Positions 17,570-26,063 of a stretch of 64,000 nt of DNA are shown one piece after another. The position numbers were made by a program, and so were the translations under genes. This stretch comes from JBFHRE01 sp041746105 (GTDB lineage: Bacteria > Actinomycetota > Acidimicrobiia > Spongiisociales > ZC4RG35): assembly GCA_041746105.1 (NCBI GenBank), contig JBGTHP010000047.1, forward strand, positions 1 to 64,000, given 5' to 3'. The notes beneath the pieces are model-generated. The model did no database searches. It was given only the letters and a program-made list of their open reading frames with translations, and was not told where the DNA came from. How positions within the stretch are numbered: the stretch's first letter is position 1; every line of letters starts with the position of its first letter.

Positions 17570-18949
17570 GTGGTGGCCACCACTCGCTCGACGGATTCCG
17601 TTGCGATCGAACGCATCATCGAACGCGAACGGGAGACCTTTCTCAAACGGATGAAGGGCTCGGCAGCCGCCACCGAACGGGCTCAGGCCACTCTCGTCGG
17701 CGGCGTCACCTCCAGCTGGCAGATCTCCTACCCGCATCCGATCTGGATCGATCGGGGTGAGGGCTCTCACCTCTTCGACGTCGATGGCAACGAGTACATC
17801 GACTATCACGGTGGATATGGAGTTGGCCTTGCCGGTCACGCTCACCCGGCGATAGTGCGGGCGGTGACCGAGCGGGTCACTCGAGGAACGCATTTCGCCC
17901 AACCTGTCAGCGATGCGGTGGTGGTGGCGGAGGAGCTGGCGGCGCGTTACGGCCTTCCTTTGTGGCGTTTCGGGAACAGCGGGACCGAAGCGACGATGGA
18001 TGCTGTCCATCTCATGCGTGCCGCAACCGGCCGCGATCTCATCATCAAGTTCGAAGGCGCCTATCACGGGCACCACGACTCGGTCCAGGTGTCGACCTGG
18101 GTCGAGGAGGGTTTGGGCGATGAACGACGCCCCAAGAGCGTCGCCTACTCGGCTGGTTATCCCCAGGCGATCGTCGATCTGACGCTGATTGCGCCGTTCA
18201 ACGACCTCGAAGTCGTCGAAGAGCTCTTTGCGGAGAATCCTGGCAAGATCGCCGGCGTCATTATCGAACCCGTACTCATGAACTGCGGCATCGTTCCTCC
18301 AGAACCTGGTTTTCTGGAAGGTTTGCGAGACGTCACACGAGCCAACGGGGCCTATCTCACCTTCGACGAGGTCAAGACGGGATTCACAGTCGGATACGGC
18401 GGTGTCACCCGGCGTTACGGGGTCACCCCCGACATCGTCTGTCTCGCCAAGGCGCTCGGCGGCGGAATACCGGTGTCTGCCATCGGAGGCATCCCTGAGA
18501 TCATGTCGCTGATCGTCGACGGCGTCTACGACCAGGTGGGCACTTTCAACGGCAACCCGTTGAGCATGGCGGCGGCGAAGGCGATGTTGACCGAAATCCT
18601 GATCGAACCCACCTACGAGCACATGGCCAACCTGCAGACCCGGATGGGTGAAGGCGCAGAGCGGATCGTCGCCGAATACGAACTTCCCGCCTACGTGGTG
18701 CGATTGGGGGCCAAGGGCTCCATCACCTACTCACCAGAGCGGATCACCAACTACCGCCAATCGCTGAAGATGGATGGACCGGCAGCGCTGGCCGCCTGGC
18801 TCACACAGTTCAATCGCGGGGTGTTCCTGCCGCCTTGGACAAAGGGGGAGCAGTGGCTGATTTCGGTGCAGCATACCGAGGCCGACATCGACCAGTATCT
18901 CGACACTCTGGAGGTCTTCGCCAGGGCAATGCGCGGGCTGGACGGATAG
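17570..18949 (+). CDS. Class III aminotransferase (glutamate-1-semialdehyde aminomutase-like)
   Basis: This 459-residue PLP enzyme is of the class III fold I family. It contains FGNSGTEATMDAV, a cofactor loop FEGAYHGHHD, the Asp-bearing TFDEVKTGF, and the lysine that binds PLP in CLAKALGGGIPVSAIGG. Such enzymes act on omega-amino or semialdehyde substrates. Two adjacent GTG codons start the frame; AAGGAGG ends about 6 nt before the first, at 17570. It leads a two-gene unit with the ATP-binding transporter gene 9 bp downstream, and operator site 1 lies in its promoter. A role in deaminating the imported amine is inferred. Confidence 0.9.
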   Translation: MVATTRSTDSVAIERIIERERETFLKRMKGSAAATERAQATLVGGVTSSWQISYPHPIWIDRGEGSHLFDVDGNEYIDYHGGYGVGLAGHAHPAIVRAVTERVTRGTHFAQPVSDAVVVAEELAARYGLPLWRFGNSGTEATMDAVHLMRAATGRDLIIKFEGAYHGHHDSVQVSTWVEEGLGDERRPKSVAYSAGYPQAIVDLTLIAPFNDLEVVEELFAENPGKIAGVIIEPVLMNCGIVPPEPGFLEGLRDVTRANGAYLTFDEVKTGFTVGYGGVTRRYGVTPDIVCLAKALGGGIPVSAIGGIPEIMSLIVDGVYDQVGTFNGNPLSMAAAKAMLTEILIEPTYEHMANLQTRMGEGAERIVAEYELPAYVVRLGAKGSITYSPERITNYRQSLKMDGPAALAAWLTQFNRGVFLPPWTKGEQWLISVQHTEADIDQYLDTLEVFARAMRGLDG

Positions 18950-18958
18950 GCTGGCGCA

Positions 18959-20020
18959 ATGGCAGGCGGCTCCGTTCAACTGGTCGGTTTGGAAAAACTG
19001 TTTGGTGAAACCAGAGCGGTCGATTCGATCGATCTCGAGGTGAGCGCGGGCGAGTTCTTCTCCCTCCTTGGCCCTTCTGGGTGTGGCAAGACGACCACCC
19101 TCCGCCTCGTTGCCGGCTTCGAACGCCCCACCTCGGGCGAGATCCGGATCGACGGACTGGACACGTCTCAGATTCCACCTCACAAGCGGCCGGTTTCGAC
19201 GGTGTTCCAGAGCTACGCCTTGTTCCCGCACATGACGGTGGGCGAGAACGTCGCCTTCGGCCTTGCCTATCAGGAAGTCTCGAAACAAGACATGGCGCGC
19301 AGGGTGGGAGACGCGCTGGAATTGGTGCACCTGGACGGGATGGAGAAGCGGAAACCGACTCAGCTGTCCGGGGGACAACAACAGCGTGTGGCACTGGCCC
19401 GATCATTGGTGCTCAACCCGGCGGTGCTCCTGCTCGATGAGCCACTGGGCGCCCTCGACGCCAAACTTCGCAAGGCCCTTCAGGTCGAATTGAAAACGTT
19501 GCAGGAGGAGGTCGGGATCACCTTCATCTATGTCACCCACGACCAGGAAGAGGCGCTGACGATGTCAGACCGATTGGCAGTGATGAACAAGGGCCAGATC
19601 GAACAGATCGGGACCCCATCCGAGGTTTATGAGGAACCTGCCAGTCCCTACATCGCGGATTTTCTCGGTTTGTCCAACCTGATGGAGGGAAAAGCGGAGG
19701 GGTCGGACGGCCATGGCGGGTGCAATGTCGTGCTCGGCTCCCATCGGGTCGTTGCCCGATCAGGGCGCGTGGACGCAACTGGCGCGGTCAACGTTTGTAT
19801 CCGCCCTGAGCGGCTCATCCTCAACGGAGAAGGCAGCAATCTTCTTCCGTGTGTTGTAGACCGCGTCGTCTACATGGGGTCGATGTTGCAGGTGCTCATC
19901 CACGTGCCGGAGGTGGGGGAGTTGCAGGTGATCATTCCAAACCAGGGCAATGGGATCGCCCACCTTCGCGGCAGCCAGGTGATGGTGGAACTACCGCCAG
20001 AAGCACTCCGGGTCTTGTAG
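18959..20020 (+). CDS. Polyamine-type ABC transporter ATP-binding protein (PotA-like)
   Basis: This 353-residue ATPase has Walker A GPSGCGKTTTL, a Q-loop near FQSYALFPHMTV, the signature LSGGQQQRVALARSL, Walker B LLLDEP and the H-loop YVTHDQEEA. A TOBE-type C-terminal domain lies after about residue 240. The layout matches PotA/CysA-type importers. The partner permeases and binding protein are encoded nearby on the opposite strand (20057-23146), which is unusual because the four parts are normally in one operon. The aminotransferase is directly upstream. Confidence 0.92.
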   Translation: MAGGSVQLVGLEKLFGETRAVDSIDLEVSAGEFFSLLGPSGCGKTTTLRLVAGFERPTSGEIRIDGLDTSQIPPHKRPVSTVFQSYALFPHMTVGENVAFGLAYQEVSKQDMARRVGDALELVHLDGMEKRKPTQLSGGQQQRVALARSLVLNPAVLLLDEPLGALDAKLRKALQVELKTLQEEVGITFIYVTHDQEEALTMSDRLAVMNKGQIEQIGTPSEVYEEPASPYIADFLGLSNLMEGKAEGSDGHGGCNVVLGSHRVVARSGRVDATGAVNVCIRPERLILNGEGSNLLPCVVDRVVYMGSMLQVLIHVPEVGELQVIIPNQGNGIAHLRGSQVMVELPPEALRVL

Positions 20021-20056
20021 AAGCGGTCACCACATCGGGATCACGCTCCCGGTTTC

Positions 20057-20932
20057 TCATAGATCCAATCTGGTGAGGGCACTCGTGGCGGTTTCGCCGG
20101 TGTTGTCACGTCGGGCATACCGACTCAAGATCAACCCTGCGATGGAGACCGAGGTCAGCGTGGCCACGAGCAAGATGCTGGCGAGGGCGTTCAGAGACGG
20201 AGGCGGCGCCAGCCGGGCACCGGAATAGAGCCGCACTGGGATAGTGATCGAATCGGCGCCTCCGGCCAGGAACTGGCTGATGACAAAATCGTCGATGGAG
20301 ATGGCGAAGACAATCGCGAATGAGGCCATGATCGCGGGCGCCAGGAGGGGGAAAAGGACGCGTCGCATGGCCTGGGTGGGCGAGGCTCCCAGGTCCATCG
20401 CCGCCTCCTCGTAATCGCGTCCGATCGCGAATAGACGACCACGGACGATGATCACCACGAATGAGATCGAGAATGTCACATGTCCCAACAACTGGGCCCA
20501 CGTCCCGAATGGCACGAAGTCATACAAGTTGGCGAACACGAGGAACAACGCCACTCCCATGACGATCTCGGGTGTGACGAGTGGAACCAACATCAGGAAG
20601 CCGGCCGGGCGGGCCCCCCGGCCGCGCCACCTCGCCAGGCCGATGGCCAACGCCACTCCGATCGGGGTGGCAAAGATCATTGTGAGTGCTGCCAGCCGAA
20701 TGCTCTGAGTCAGAGCCAGGGTGAGCGAATCGTCCTTGGCGACGGAGGCAGTGTCAGTCAGATACCACCTCATCGAAAATCCCTGCCAGGTGCTGCGCGA
20801 CCTTCCGGCGTTGAAAGAGAACTGGATCGCGACCAGGACCGGAACCAGCGACCACACGATGTATGCCAGCGTCCAGACTCTCAACAGACGAGGTTTGCCC
20901 CAGGGATTGGAGACGAGGTCGCGTACCGTCAT
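20057..20932 (-). CDS. Polyamine-type ABC transporter permease (PotC-like)
   Basis: This is a 291-residue inner-membrane subunit with six hydrophobic segments. The coupling loop is DYEEAAMDLGASPTQAMRRV, the EAA motif that contacts the ATPase. Its length and order match PotC. Its ATG overlaps the stop of the PotB-like gene (ATGA). The gene converges on the ATPase gene with a 36-bp gap, so both transcripts end here. Confidence 0.92.
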   Translation of the reverse strand: MTVRDLVSNPWGKPRLLRVWTLAYIVWSLVPVLVAIQFSFNAGRSRSTWQGFSMRWYLTDTASVAKDDSLTLALTQSIRLAALTMIFATPIGVALAIGLARWRGRGARPAGFLMLVPLVTPEIVMGVALFLVFANLYDFVPFGTWAQLLGHVTFSISFVVIIVRGRLFAIGRDYEEAAMDLGASPTQAMRRVLFPLLAPAIMASFAIVFAISIDDFVISQFLAGGADSITIPVRLYSGARLAPPPSLNALASILLVATLTSVSIAGLILSRYARRDNTGETATSALTRLDL

Positions 20933-21852
20933 TCGCGGGCCTGCTCCGTCACGCGTGCGATGTTGAAGAGGTAATAGAGCATCAAAACCGCCACCAGGCT
21001 CATCAGGACGAGGGTGAGTGCTGCCCCCCGGCCGCCCTGGCTCGACGTCTGGTTGATGAACTGATCGATCTGGTTTCCGATCATCCGCGTCCTGGGCGAA
21101 CCCGACAGGAGGTTGGGGGTGTAGTAGTCGCCAAACATCGGGAGCATGATCAGGACCAAACCGGCGAGCACGCCCTGCTTTGACAGAGGCAGCGTCACCC
21201 GCCTAAACGTCTGGAACGGGCTCGCCCCCAGGTCTCGCGATGCTTCCATCACCTGGGTTTCGATCCGGTCGAGGGCTGCGTACAGCGGCAGGATGAAGAA
21301 GGGGATGTAGCCGTAGACCAGGCCGAGAATGACGGTTGTGTGGCGCCCGCTCAACCAATCCACCGGCGCCAGCCCCAAGGCGTCCCAGAGCCGGTTGACA
21401 AGACCGTCAGGGCTGAGGAGGTTGACCCAGGCCAGCATCCGCATGAGGTAGTTGATCCAGAATGGGGCAAGGAGCGCCAGTAGCCACAGGCCCTTTCGTT
21501 TCTGGACACGGCGGGCCACAAAGTACGCGACCGGATACCCGATGATTATGCAGAGCACCGATGCCGCACCAACGTAACCGGCGGTGCGGGTGGCGATGCT
21601 TCCGAGTTGGCCGCCAAACAGATCGCGGAAGACCTCGCCGAACGACGAGGGGTCCCAGGCGAACGGATTCCATTCCGGCTGCGGTTTGAGGAAGATGGGG
21701 TCGAGATCGCCCATCGCCACGGCCAGTACCGCGTAAAACGGCACCACAAAGAGGAGAACCAGCCAAACCAGACCGGGTGCGGCAAACGCAGGCCACACCC
21801 AACGGTGTTGGCCTACGGCCTGGGTTTCCGCCGACTGGAGGTTCGACGGCAT
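20929..21852 (-). CDS. Polyamine-type ABC transporter permease (PotB-like)
   Basis: This 307-residue subunit has six hydrophobic segments and the EAA loop MEASRDLGASPFQTFRRVTL. It has a longer periplasm-facing loop after helix 1, typical of PotB. It is followed by the PotC-like gene with a four-base overlap and preceded, 11 bp upstream, by the binding-protein gene. Together they form a potD-potB-potC-order unit on the minus strand. Confidence 0.92.
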   Translation of the reverse strand: MPSNLQSAETQAVGQHRWVWPAFAAPGLVWLVLLFVVPFYAVLAVAMGDLDPIFLKPQPEWNPFAWDPSSFGEVFRDLFGGQLGSIATRTAGYVGAASVLCIIIGYPVAYFVARRVQKRKGLWLLALLAPFWINYLMRMLAWVNLLSPDGLVNRLWDALGLAPVDWLSGRHTTVILGLVYGYIPFFILPLYAALDRIETQVMEASRDLGASPFQTFRRVTLPLSKQGVLAGLVLIMLPMFGDYYTPNLLSGSPRTRMIGNQIDQFINQTSSQGGRGAALTLVLMSLVAVLMLYYLFNIARVTEQARE

Positions 21853-21862
21853 TTACGTTGGT

Positions 21863-23146
21863 TCAGCCGCCGGCCTGGACTTTTGCCCAAGCATCCAGCC
21901 ACATCTTCTCTTTTTCGGCTCCGAGCTGTATCGGCACGTCGCCTCTCGGGTTGTCGAAGTCCTCCGGCAACACCACGGCCGAGGCAAGGTATTCCGGGAC
22001 CCACTCGTCGGCAACGAGCAGATTCACATCGAGACCCTTCTGTGGCGGCTGATATCCGTTCCATCCGAAGTTCTCGAGGGCGTTGTCCTCGTTCAGCATG
22101 AAATCGAGGAACTGGTGGGCGAGGACGGGGCTCTCTGCTCCCCGCAGGACGGTGATGGTGTCGTTGGCGATGTTGCCCTTCACCGTTCCACTCGAATGCG
22201 CAGGCCACAGATAACGGGTCACGCTCGGGTCGCCGTCCAATGGGAAGTAATAGGGCGCCGCAACGATGTCACCCGACCAGGCCATGTGGAGGCCATAACG
22301 TCCCTCCGGGATCCCGGCGTAGGCGCCGTCTATCGAGAATCGAATCCCCATGAGGTCGACGAGTTCGACCAGCGAGTCGGCGGCAGCATCAATCTGCGCT
22401 TGGGATGACGCTTTCGGATCGGTTGAGCCGGCCCGAAACAGTGACATGGTCAGGGTCTCGCGGAAATCGTCGTAGAGACCGGTTTTTCCCTTGTACTTGG
22501 GGTTCCAGAACACATCGTATGGGTTGGCGCTCTCGACATCGGCTGAATCGACCTGGTCGGTCCTCCAGGCGATTCCAGTCTGGTAGACCGTGTACGGGAC
22601 CGAGTATGCGGATCCTTTGTCGTAGTAGGGGTCTGCCAGCTGGTTCCACACATTGGCGAGATTGGGGAGGTAGTCGTGATTGATCGGCTGGATGATCTTT
22701 CCGGCCACCACCTTGGCGATGGTGCTCGCCACAGGGAAAAAAACGTCGAACTGGACTTCGCCCGAGATGAGCTTTTGGAGGGCTTCCTCCTCGTTGAAGT
22801 AGGTGGTGAGCTCGATGTCGACCCCCAGGGCTTCCTCGGCGGCGACCACGGTGTCGGGGTTGATGTAGTCGGCCCAGTTGTAGATCTTGAGAGGCCCCGT
22901 CTCAGGGCTGAGCCCGGAAGCGATAGCCTGGTTGTCGTCGAAAAGGGTTTGGGTCACAGGTGAACTCGGGGAGCCGATGATGACCTCGGCCGCAACCTCG
23001 TCATCGCCACCGCCGCACGCGGCCAGAATCGCCGACATCGTTGGCAGACTCAGCCCGAGGGCGCTGGCTCTCCAGAGGAACTCCCTCCGCGTGAAGTCTC
23101 TGCGCCGTGTCTGTGGGTTCCAGTTCTGTCGCGGATGAAATGCCAC
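21863..23146 (-). CDS. Polyamine-type substrate-binding lipoprotein (PotD-like)
   Basis: This 427-residue protein starts at the GTG at 23146, with a GAGGAGGA Shine-Dalgarno about 8 nt upstream; the longer frame to 23191 is not needed. The N-terminus carries RRDFTRREFLW, a twin-arginine-like signal, then a hydrophobic core and lipobox LAAC. The mature part has the PotD pattern KIYNWADYINPDTV and VPYTVYQTGIAW. It binds an organic cation or amine outside the membrane and feeds the PotB/PotC-like pore. An identical copy of the operator core lies at 23177, upstream of the Shine-Dalgarno. Confidence 0.9.
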   Translation of the reverse strand: MAFHPRQNWNPQTRRRDFTRREFLWRASALGLSLPTMSAILAACGGGDDEVAAEVIIGSPSSPVTQTLFDDNQAIASGLSPETGPLKIYNWADYINPDTVVAAEEALGVDIELTTYFNEEEALQKLISGEVQFDVFFPVASTIAKVVAGKIIQPINHDYLPNLANVWNQLADPYYDKGSAYSVPYTVYQTGIAWRTDQVDSADVESANPYDVFWNPKYKGKTGLYDDFRETLTMSLFRAGSTDPKASSQAQIDAAADSLVELVDLMGIRFSIDGAYAGIPEGRYGLHMAWSGDIVAAPYYFPLDGDPSVTRYLWPAHSSGTVKGNIANDTITVLRGAESPVLAHQFLDFMLNEDNALENFGWNGYQPPQKGLDVNLLVADEWVPEYLASAVVLPEDFDNPRGDVPIQLGAEKEKMWLDAWAKVQAGG

Positions 23147-23176
23147 CGTCGGTCCTCCTCGTCGCCGCCGCGGTCC

Positions 23177-23190
23177 TGAACCGCCGTTCA
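23177..23190. promoter_or_regulatory. TetR-type operator, site 2 (upstream of the binding-protein gene)
   Basis: Read on the minus strand this is TGAACGGCGGTTCA, identical to the core of site 1. A -10-like TTGATT abuts it on the same side as in the other sites. It is 31-44 bp before the GTG of the PotD-like gene and lies between it and the TetR gene. The identity is seen directly; the regulation is inferred. Confidence 0.7.
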
Positions 23191-23235
23191 ATCAACTTTA
23201 CTCCGTGGTGATCGGCGATGTCGGGTAGAGCCCGC

Positions 23236-23847
23236 TCACCTGGTCGCGAGCGACAGTTCGCTGGCGGCGATCGAGTGGCAGATCTCCTTCATCTTTTCGC
23301 CGTCGATCCCGGGATCCTGGAGGAGAACCTGGATCCCGAGACCATCGATGAGAGACGACAGGATCATCGCGAACCGGCTCGGGTCTTTGCAGGTCATCGT
23401 GTTCTCTTCGATGCCTTGGGTCACTATTTCGGCGATGGTCGTTCTGAGCGCCTCATCCATCCGGAATCGCTCCCTGGCAAGCTCCGGGTCTTGGCGCGAG
23501 CGTGACCACATCTCGAGCCACAGCTGCCACTCGTTGTCATCACGGTCGAGTGATTCGCTCGGTGGACAACTGGCATCGATCAACACGCTCAACCGGTCGA
23601 CGGCGCTCTCGGTCCCGTCGAGATGCACGGCGACACGTTCGAAGAACTGTTGATCTCGGTGGGCAAGCGCCTCAGCCAGCAGACGGTCCTTCGAGGAGAA
23701 GTAGTACAGGATCAGGGCTGGGCTGATCCCGATCTTTTCGGCGATGTCGGCAATTCTGGTATCGCAGATGCCCCGTTCGGCAATGACCCCGGCGGCCGCC
23801 TCCAGGATCTGTCGGCGCCGTTCTTCTGTCATCCGAGGTCGTGCCAT
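23236..23847 (-). CDS. TetR family regulator of the amine cluster
   Basis: This 203-residue regulator has the N-terminal TetR helix-turn-helix ILEAAAGVIAERGICDTRIADIAEKIG (split here: ILEAAAGVIAERG and DTRIADIAEKIGISPALIL) and a helical ligand domain. The ATG at 23847 is chosen because the longer frame runs over operator site 3. The gene lies between two operators: site 3 is divergent toward the acyl-CoA synthetase and site 2 is between it and the PotD-like gene. This suggests it represses all three promoters, and its own, until an amine or CoA ester binds. Confidence 0.88.
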   Translation of the reverse strand: MARPRMTEERRRQILEAAAGVIAERGICDTRIADIAEKIGISPALILYYFSSKDRLLAEALAHRDQQFFERVAVHLDGTESAVDRLSVLIDASCPPSESLDRDDNEWQLWLEMWSRSRQDPELARERFRMDEALRTTIAEIVTQGIEENTMTCKDPSRFAMILSSLIDGLGIQVLLQDPGIDGEKMKEICHSIAASELSLATR

Positions 23848-23925
23848 GCTGTTGAGGCTAGACCCGCGACCAACCATGTATGAATGCGGCAAACCGCGCG
23901 TCCTCCTGGCTACCGCTGGATAGAC

Positions 23926-23939
23926 TGAACGACGGTTCA
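23926..23939. promoter_or_regulatory. TetR-type operator, site 3 (upstream of the acyl-CoA synthetase)
   Basis: TGAACGACGGTTCA has 5-bp inverted arms and differs from sites 1 and 2 at one inner base. A -10-like TAGACT (23921-23926) overlaps it by one base, as in site 1 (TAAACT). The ATG at 23946 follows after 6 nt without a Shine-Dalgarno, so the transcript could be nearly leaderless. It lies between divergent TetR and synthetase genes. Confidence 0.7.
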
Positions 23940-23945
23940 ATCTTT

Positions 23946-26054
23946 ATGACGAAAGCCACTCCAACGCCACCTCAGACCAGTCTCGGTCCGCTGCTCGAAC
24001 CGGGATCGATCGCGATCGTCGGGGCGAGTCCCCGGGTCGGATCGGTTGGGCACCACCTCGTTCGCCAACTGGTCAAGGGAGGGTTTGAAGGCCGGCTCCA
24101 TCTGGTAAACCCGAATCATTCTGTCATCGAAGGGATCGAGTGCGTTCCTGACCTGTCGGCGGTGGGAGCGGTCGACCTTGCGGTGCTGGCCGTCGCCGAC
24201 CACCGTCTCGAAGCCCAACTGGAGGCAGCGGTGGATGCCGGCGCGGGTTCGGCCGCAATCTTCGGTCCGTGTCTGGGCCGAGGCTCAACCGGAGAACCGC
24301 TGGCCGTCCGGTTGGGATCGGTGGCGGCACGAGCCGGGCTTCCCATCTGCGGGGGCAATGGTATGGGATTCGTCAACGTCTCGCGCAGAGTCAGGGTCAC
24401 CGGATACTTCCAACCCTGGGACCTCAGTCCAGGGCCGGTGGCGTTCATCAGTCACTCCGGGTCACTGTTCTCGGCGATGCTTCACAACCATCGTCACCTT
24501 CGTTTCAATCTGGTGATTTCGAGCGGCAACGAACTTGCGACAACGATGGATGAATATGTCGCATATGCGCTGAACCAGCCGGACACGCGCACCGTTGGCC
24601 TGTTTCTCGAGACGGTGCGTGAACCTGACGGAATGCGGTCGAGCTTTGAAGAAGCCGACCGGCGGGGGATCCCGATCGTCGCTTTGAAAGTTGGTCGCAC
24701 GGACCGGGCGCGGGCGGCGGTCGCCACCCACTCTTCTGCCATCGCCGGTGATCATGCCGCTTTCGAGGCCTTTGCTCGCTCGCTTGGTGTACACCTTGTG
24801 GACACGCCGGACGAGATGATCGACACGCTGCAAGTTTTTTCTTCGCCTCGCCGGGCGTTCCCCGGTGGCGTGGGTTCTGTTCACGACTCGGGTGGGGAGC
24901 GCTCCCTCTTCATCGACGCCGCAGCGGCGGCAGGAGTGACGCTCTCCGAGTTGGGACCGGTGACCAAAAACCGGATCGCCAAGGTGCTCGATCCCGGTCT
25001 GGAGCCAGAGAATCCCGTTGACGCCTGGGGTTCTGGTCACGGTTTTGACGCAGTATTCGAAGATTGCCTCAGGGCGGTCGCCGATGATGACTCGGTAGGG
25101 GTGGTCGTCTTCAGTGTCGATCTGACTCCCGAGGAGAACCCGGCCGACGCCTACGGCGGAGTCGGTGCCACCGTCGCCGCCGACATCGCCAAGCCACTCG
25201 TGGTTCTGTCGAATCTTGCGAGCACGGTCGATCAGCAGGATGCATCGGTGCTCGATGGCGCCGGGGTTCCGGTTCTGCGAGGTACTGCCACGGGGCTTGC
25301 CGCGATCCGGCACCTCCTCGATGATCGGGACCACCGGCTTCTTCCCCCGCTGACGCCGCTTCACAATCCTCACGGCGAAAGCGCGAACTGGGTTGGTCGA
25401 TTGTCTCAGGGCAGCCCCCTGACCGAGGTTGAAAGTCTCGACCTGTTCTCCGATTTTGGTATTCCGACGATCGCCCGCCAACTTGTCGCCGATGAGCAAG
25501 CCGCGGTTTCGGCGGCCGCTCGAATCGGGTTCCCGGTAGCGCTCAAGACTGCCGGATCTGGAGTTCACAAGTCCGACGTGGACGGTGTGTTGCTCGGCTT
25601 GACCGACGCGGATTCCGTGGCTGCCGGCTATCGACGTCTCCGCCATTTGGGGGCAGAGGTCCAGGTCCAGGTGATGGCACCGGCCGGACTCGAGGTTGCA
25701 TTGGGAGTGGTCAGGGATCCGCAATACGGACTCATGATTCTGGTGGCGGCAGGTGGTCTTTTGATAGAACTCCTCTCCGACTATTCCCTGATGCCGGTGC
25801 CTGTCGATGAAACCAGGGTCTGGCGCGGCCTGGAGAAGCTCAGAATGAGATCGCTGTTCGACGGTTATCGCGGGCGCCCGCCGGCCGATATCAAAGCCGT
25901 GGTCGGGGCGGCCGTGGCTTTGTCCCACCTGGCGGTTCAACTAGGCGAACAACTCGAATCGATCGATATCAACCCGTTGCTGGTTCATGAGTCGGGTTGT
26001 GTCGCGGTCGACGGCCTCGTGGTCCCGCGAGTCTCCGCCCCGGATCGTCCATAG
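23946..26054 (+). CDS. ADP-forming acyl-CoA synthetase
   Basis: This 702-residue protein is of the NDP-forming acetyl/acyl-CoA synthetase family. It has a CoA-binding Rossmann domain at about 10-130 (LLEPGSIAIVGASPR), a succinyl-CoA-ligase-like domain that includes the His of ATHSSAIAGDHAAFEAF, and an ATP-grasp domain in the last ~220 residues (GFPVALKTAGSGVHKSDVDG). It joins a carboxylate to CoA, or runs in reverse to make ATP. The ATG at 23946 is preferred over 23880, since the longer form would put operator site 3 inside the gene. It is the likely CoA-activating step of the cluster. Confidence 0.88.
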   Translation: MTKATPTPPQTSLGPLLEPGSIAIVGASPRVGSVGHHLVRQLVKGGFEGRLHLVNPNHSVIEGIECVPDLSAVGAVDLAVLAVADHRLEAQLEAAVDAGAGSAAIFGPCLGRGSTGEPLAVRLGSVAARAGLPICGGNGMGFVNVSRRVRVTGYFQPWDLSPGPVAFISHSGSLFSAMLHNHRHLRFNLVISSGNELATTMDEYVAYALNQPDTRTVGLFLETVREPDGMRSSFEEADRRGIPIVALKVGRTDRARAAVATHSSAIAGDHAAFEAFARSLGVHLVDTPDEMIDTLQVFSSPRRAFPGGVGSVHDSGGERSLFIDAAAAAGVTLSELGPVTKNRIAKVLDPGLEPENPVDAWGSGHGFDAVFEDCLRAVADDDSVGVVVFSVDLTPEENPADAYGGVGATVAADIAKPLVVLSNLASTVDQQDASVLDGAGVPVLRGTATGLAAIRHLLDDRDHRLLPPLTPLHNPHGESANWVGRLSQGSPLTEVESLDLFSDFGIPTIARQLVADEQAAVSAAARIGFPVALKTAGSGVHKSDVDGVLLGLTDADSVAAGYRRLRHLGAEVQVQVMAPAGLEVALGVVRDPQYGLMILVAAGGLLIELLSDYSLMPVPVDETRVWRGLEKLRMRSLFDGYRGRPPADIKAVVGAAVALSHLAVQLGEQLESIDINPLLVHESGCVAVDGLVVPRVSAPDRP

Positions 26055-26063
26055 GATCGGGTG

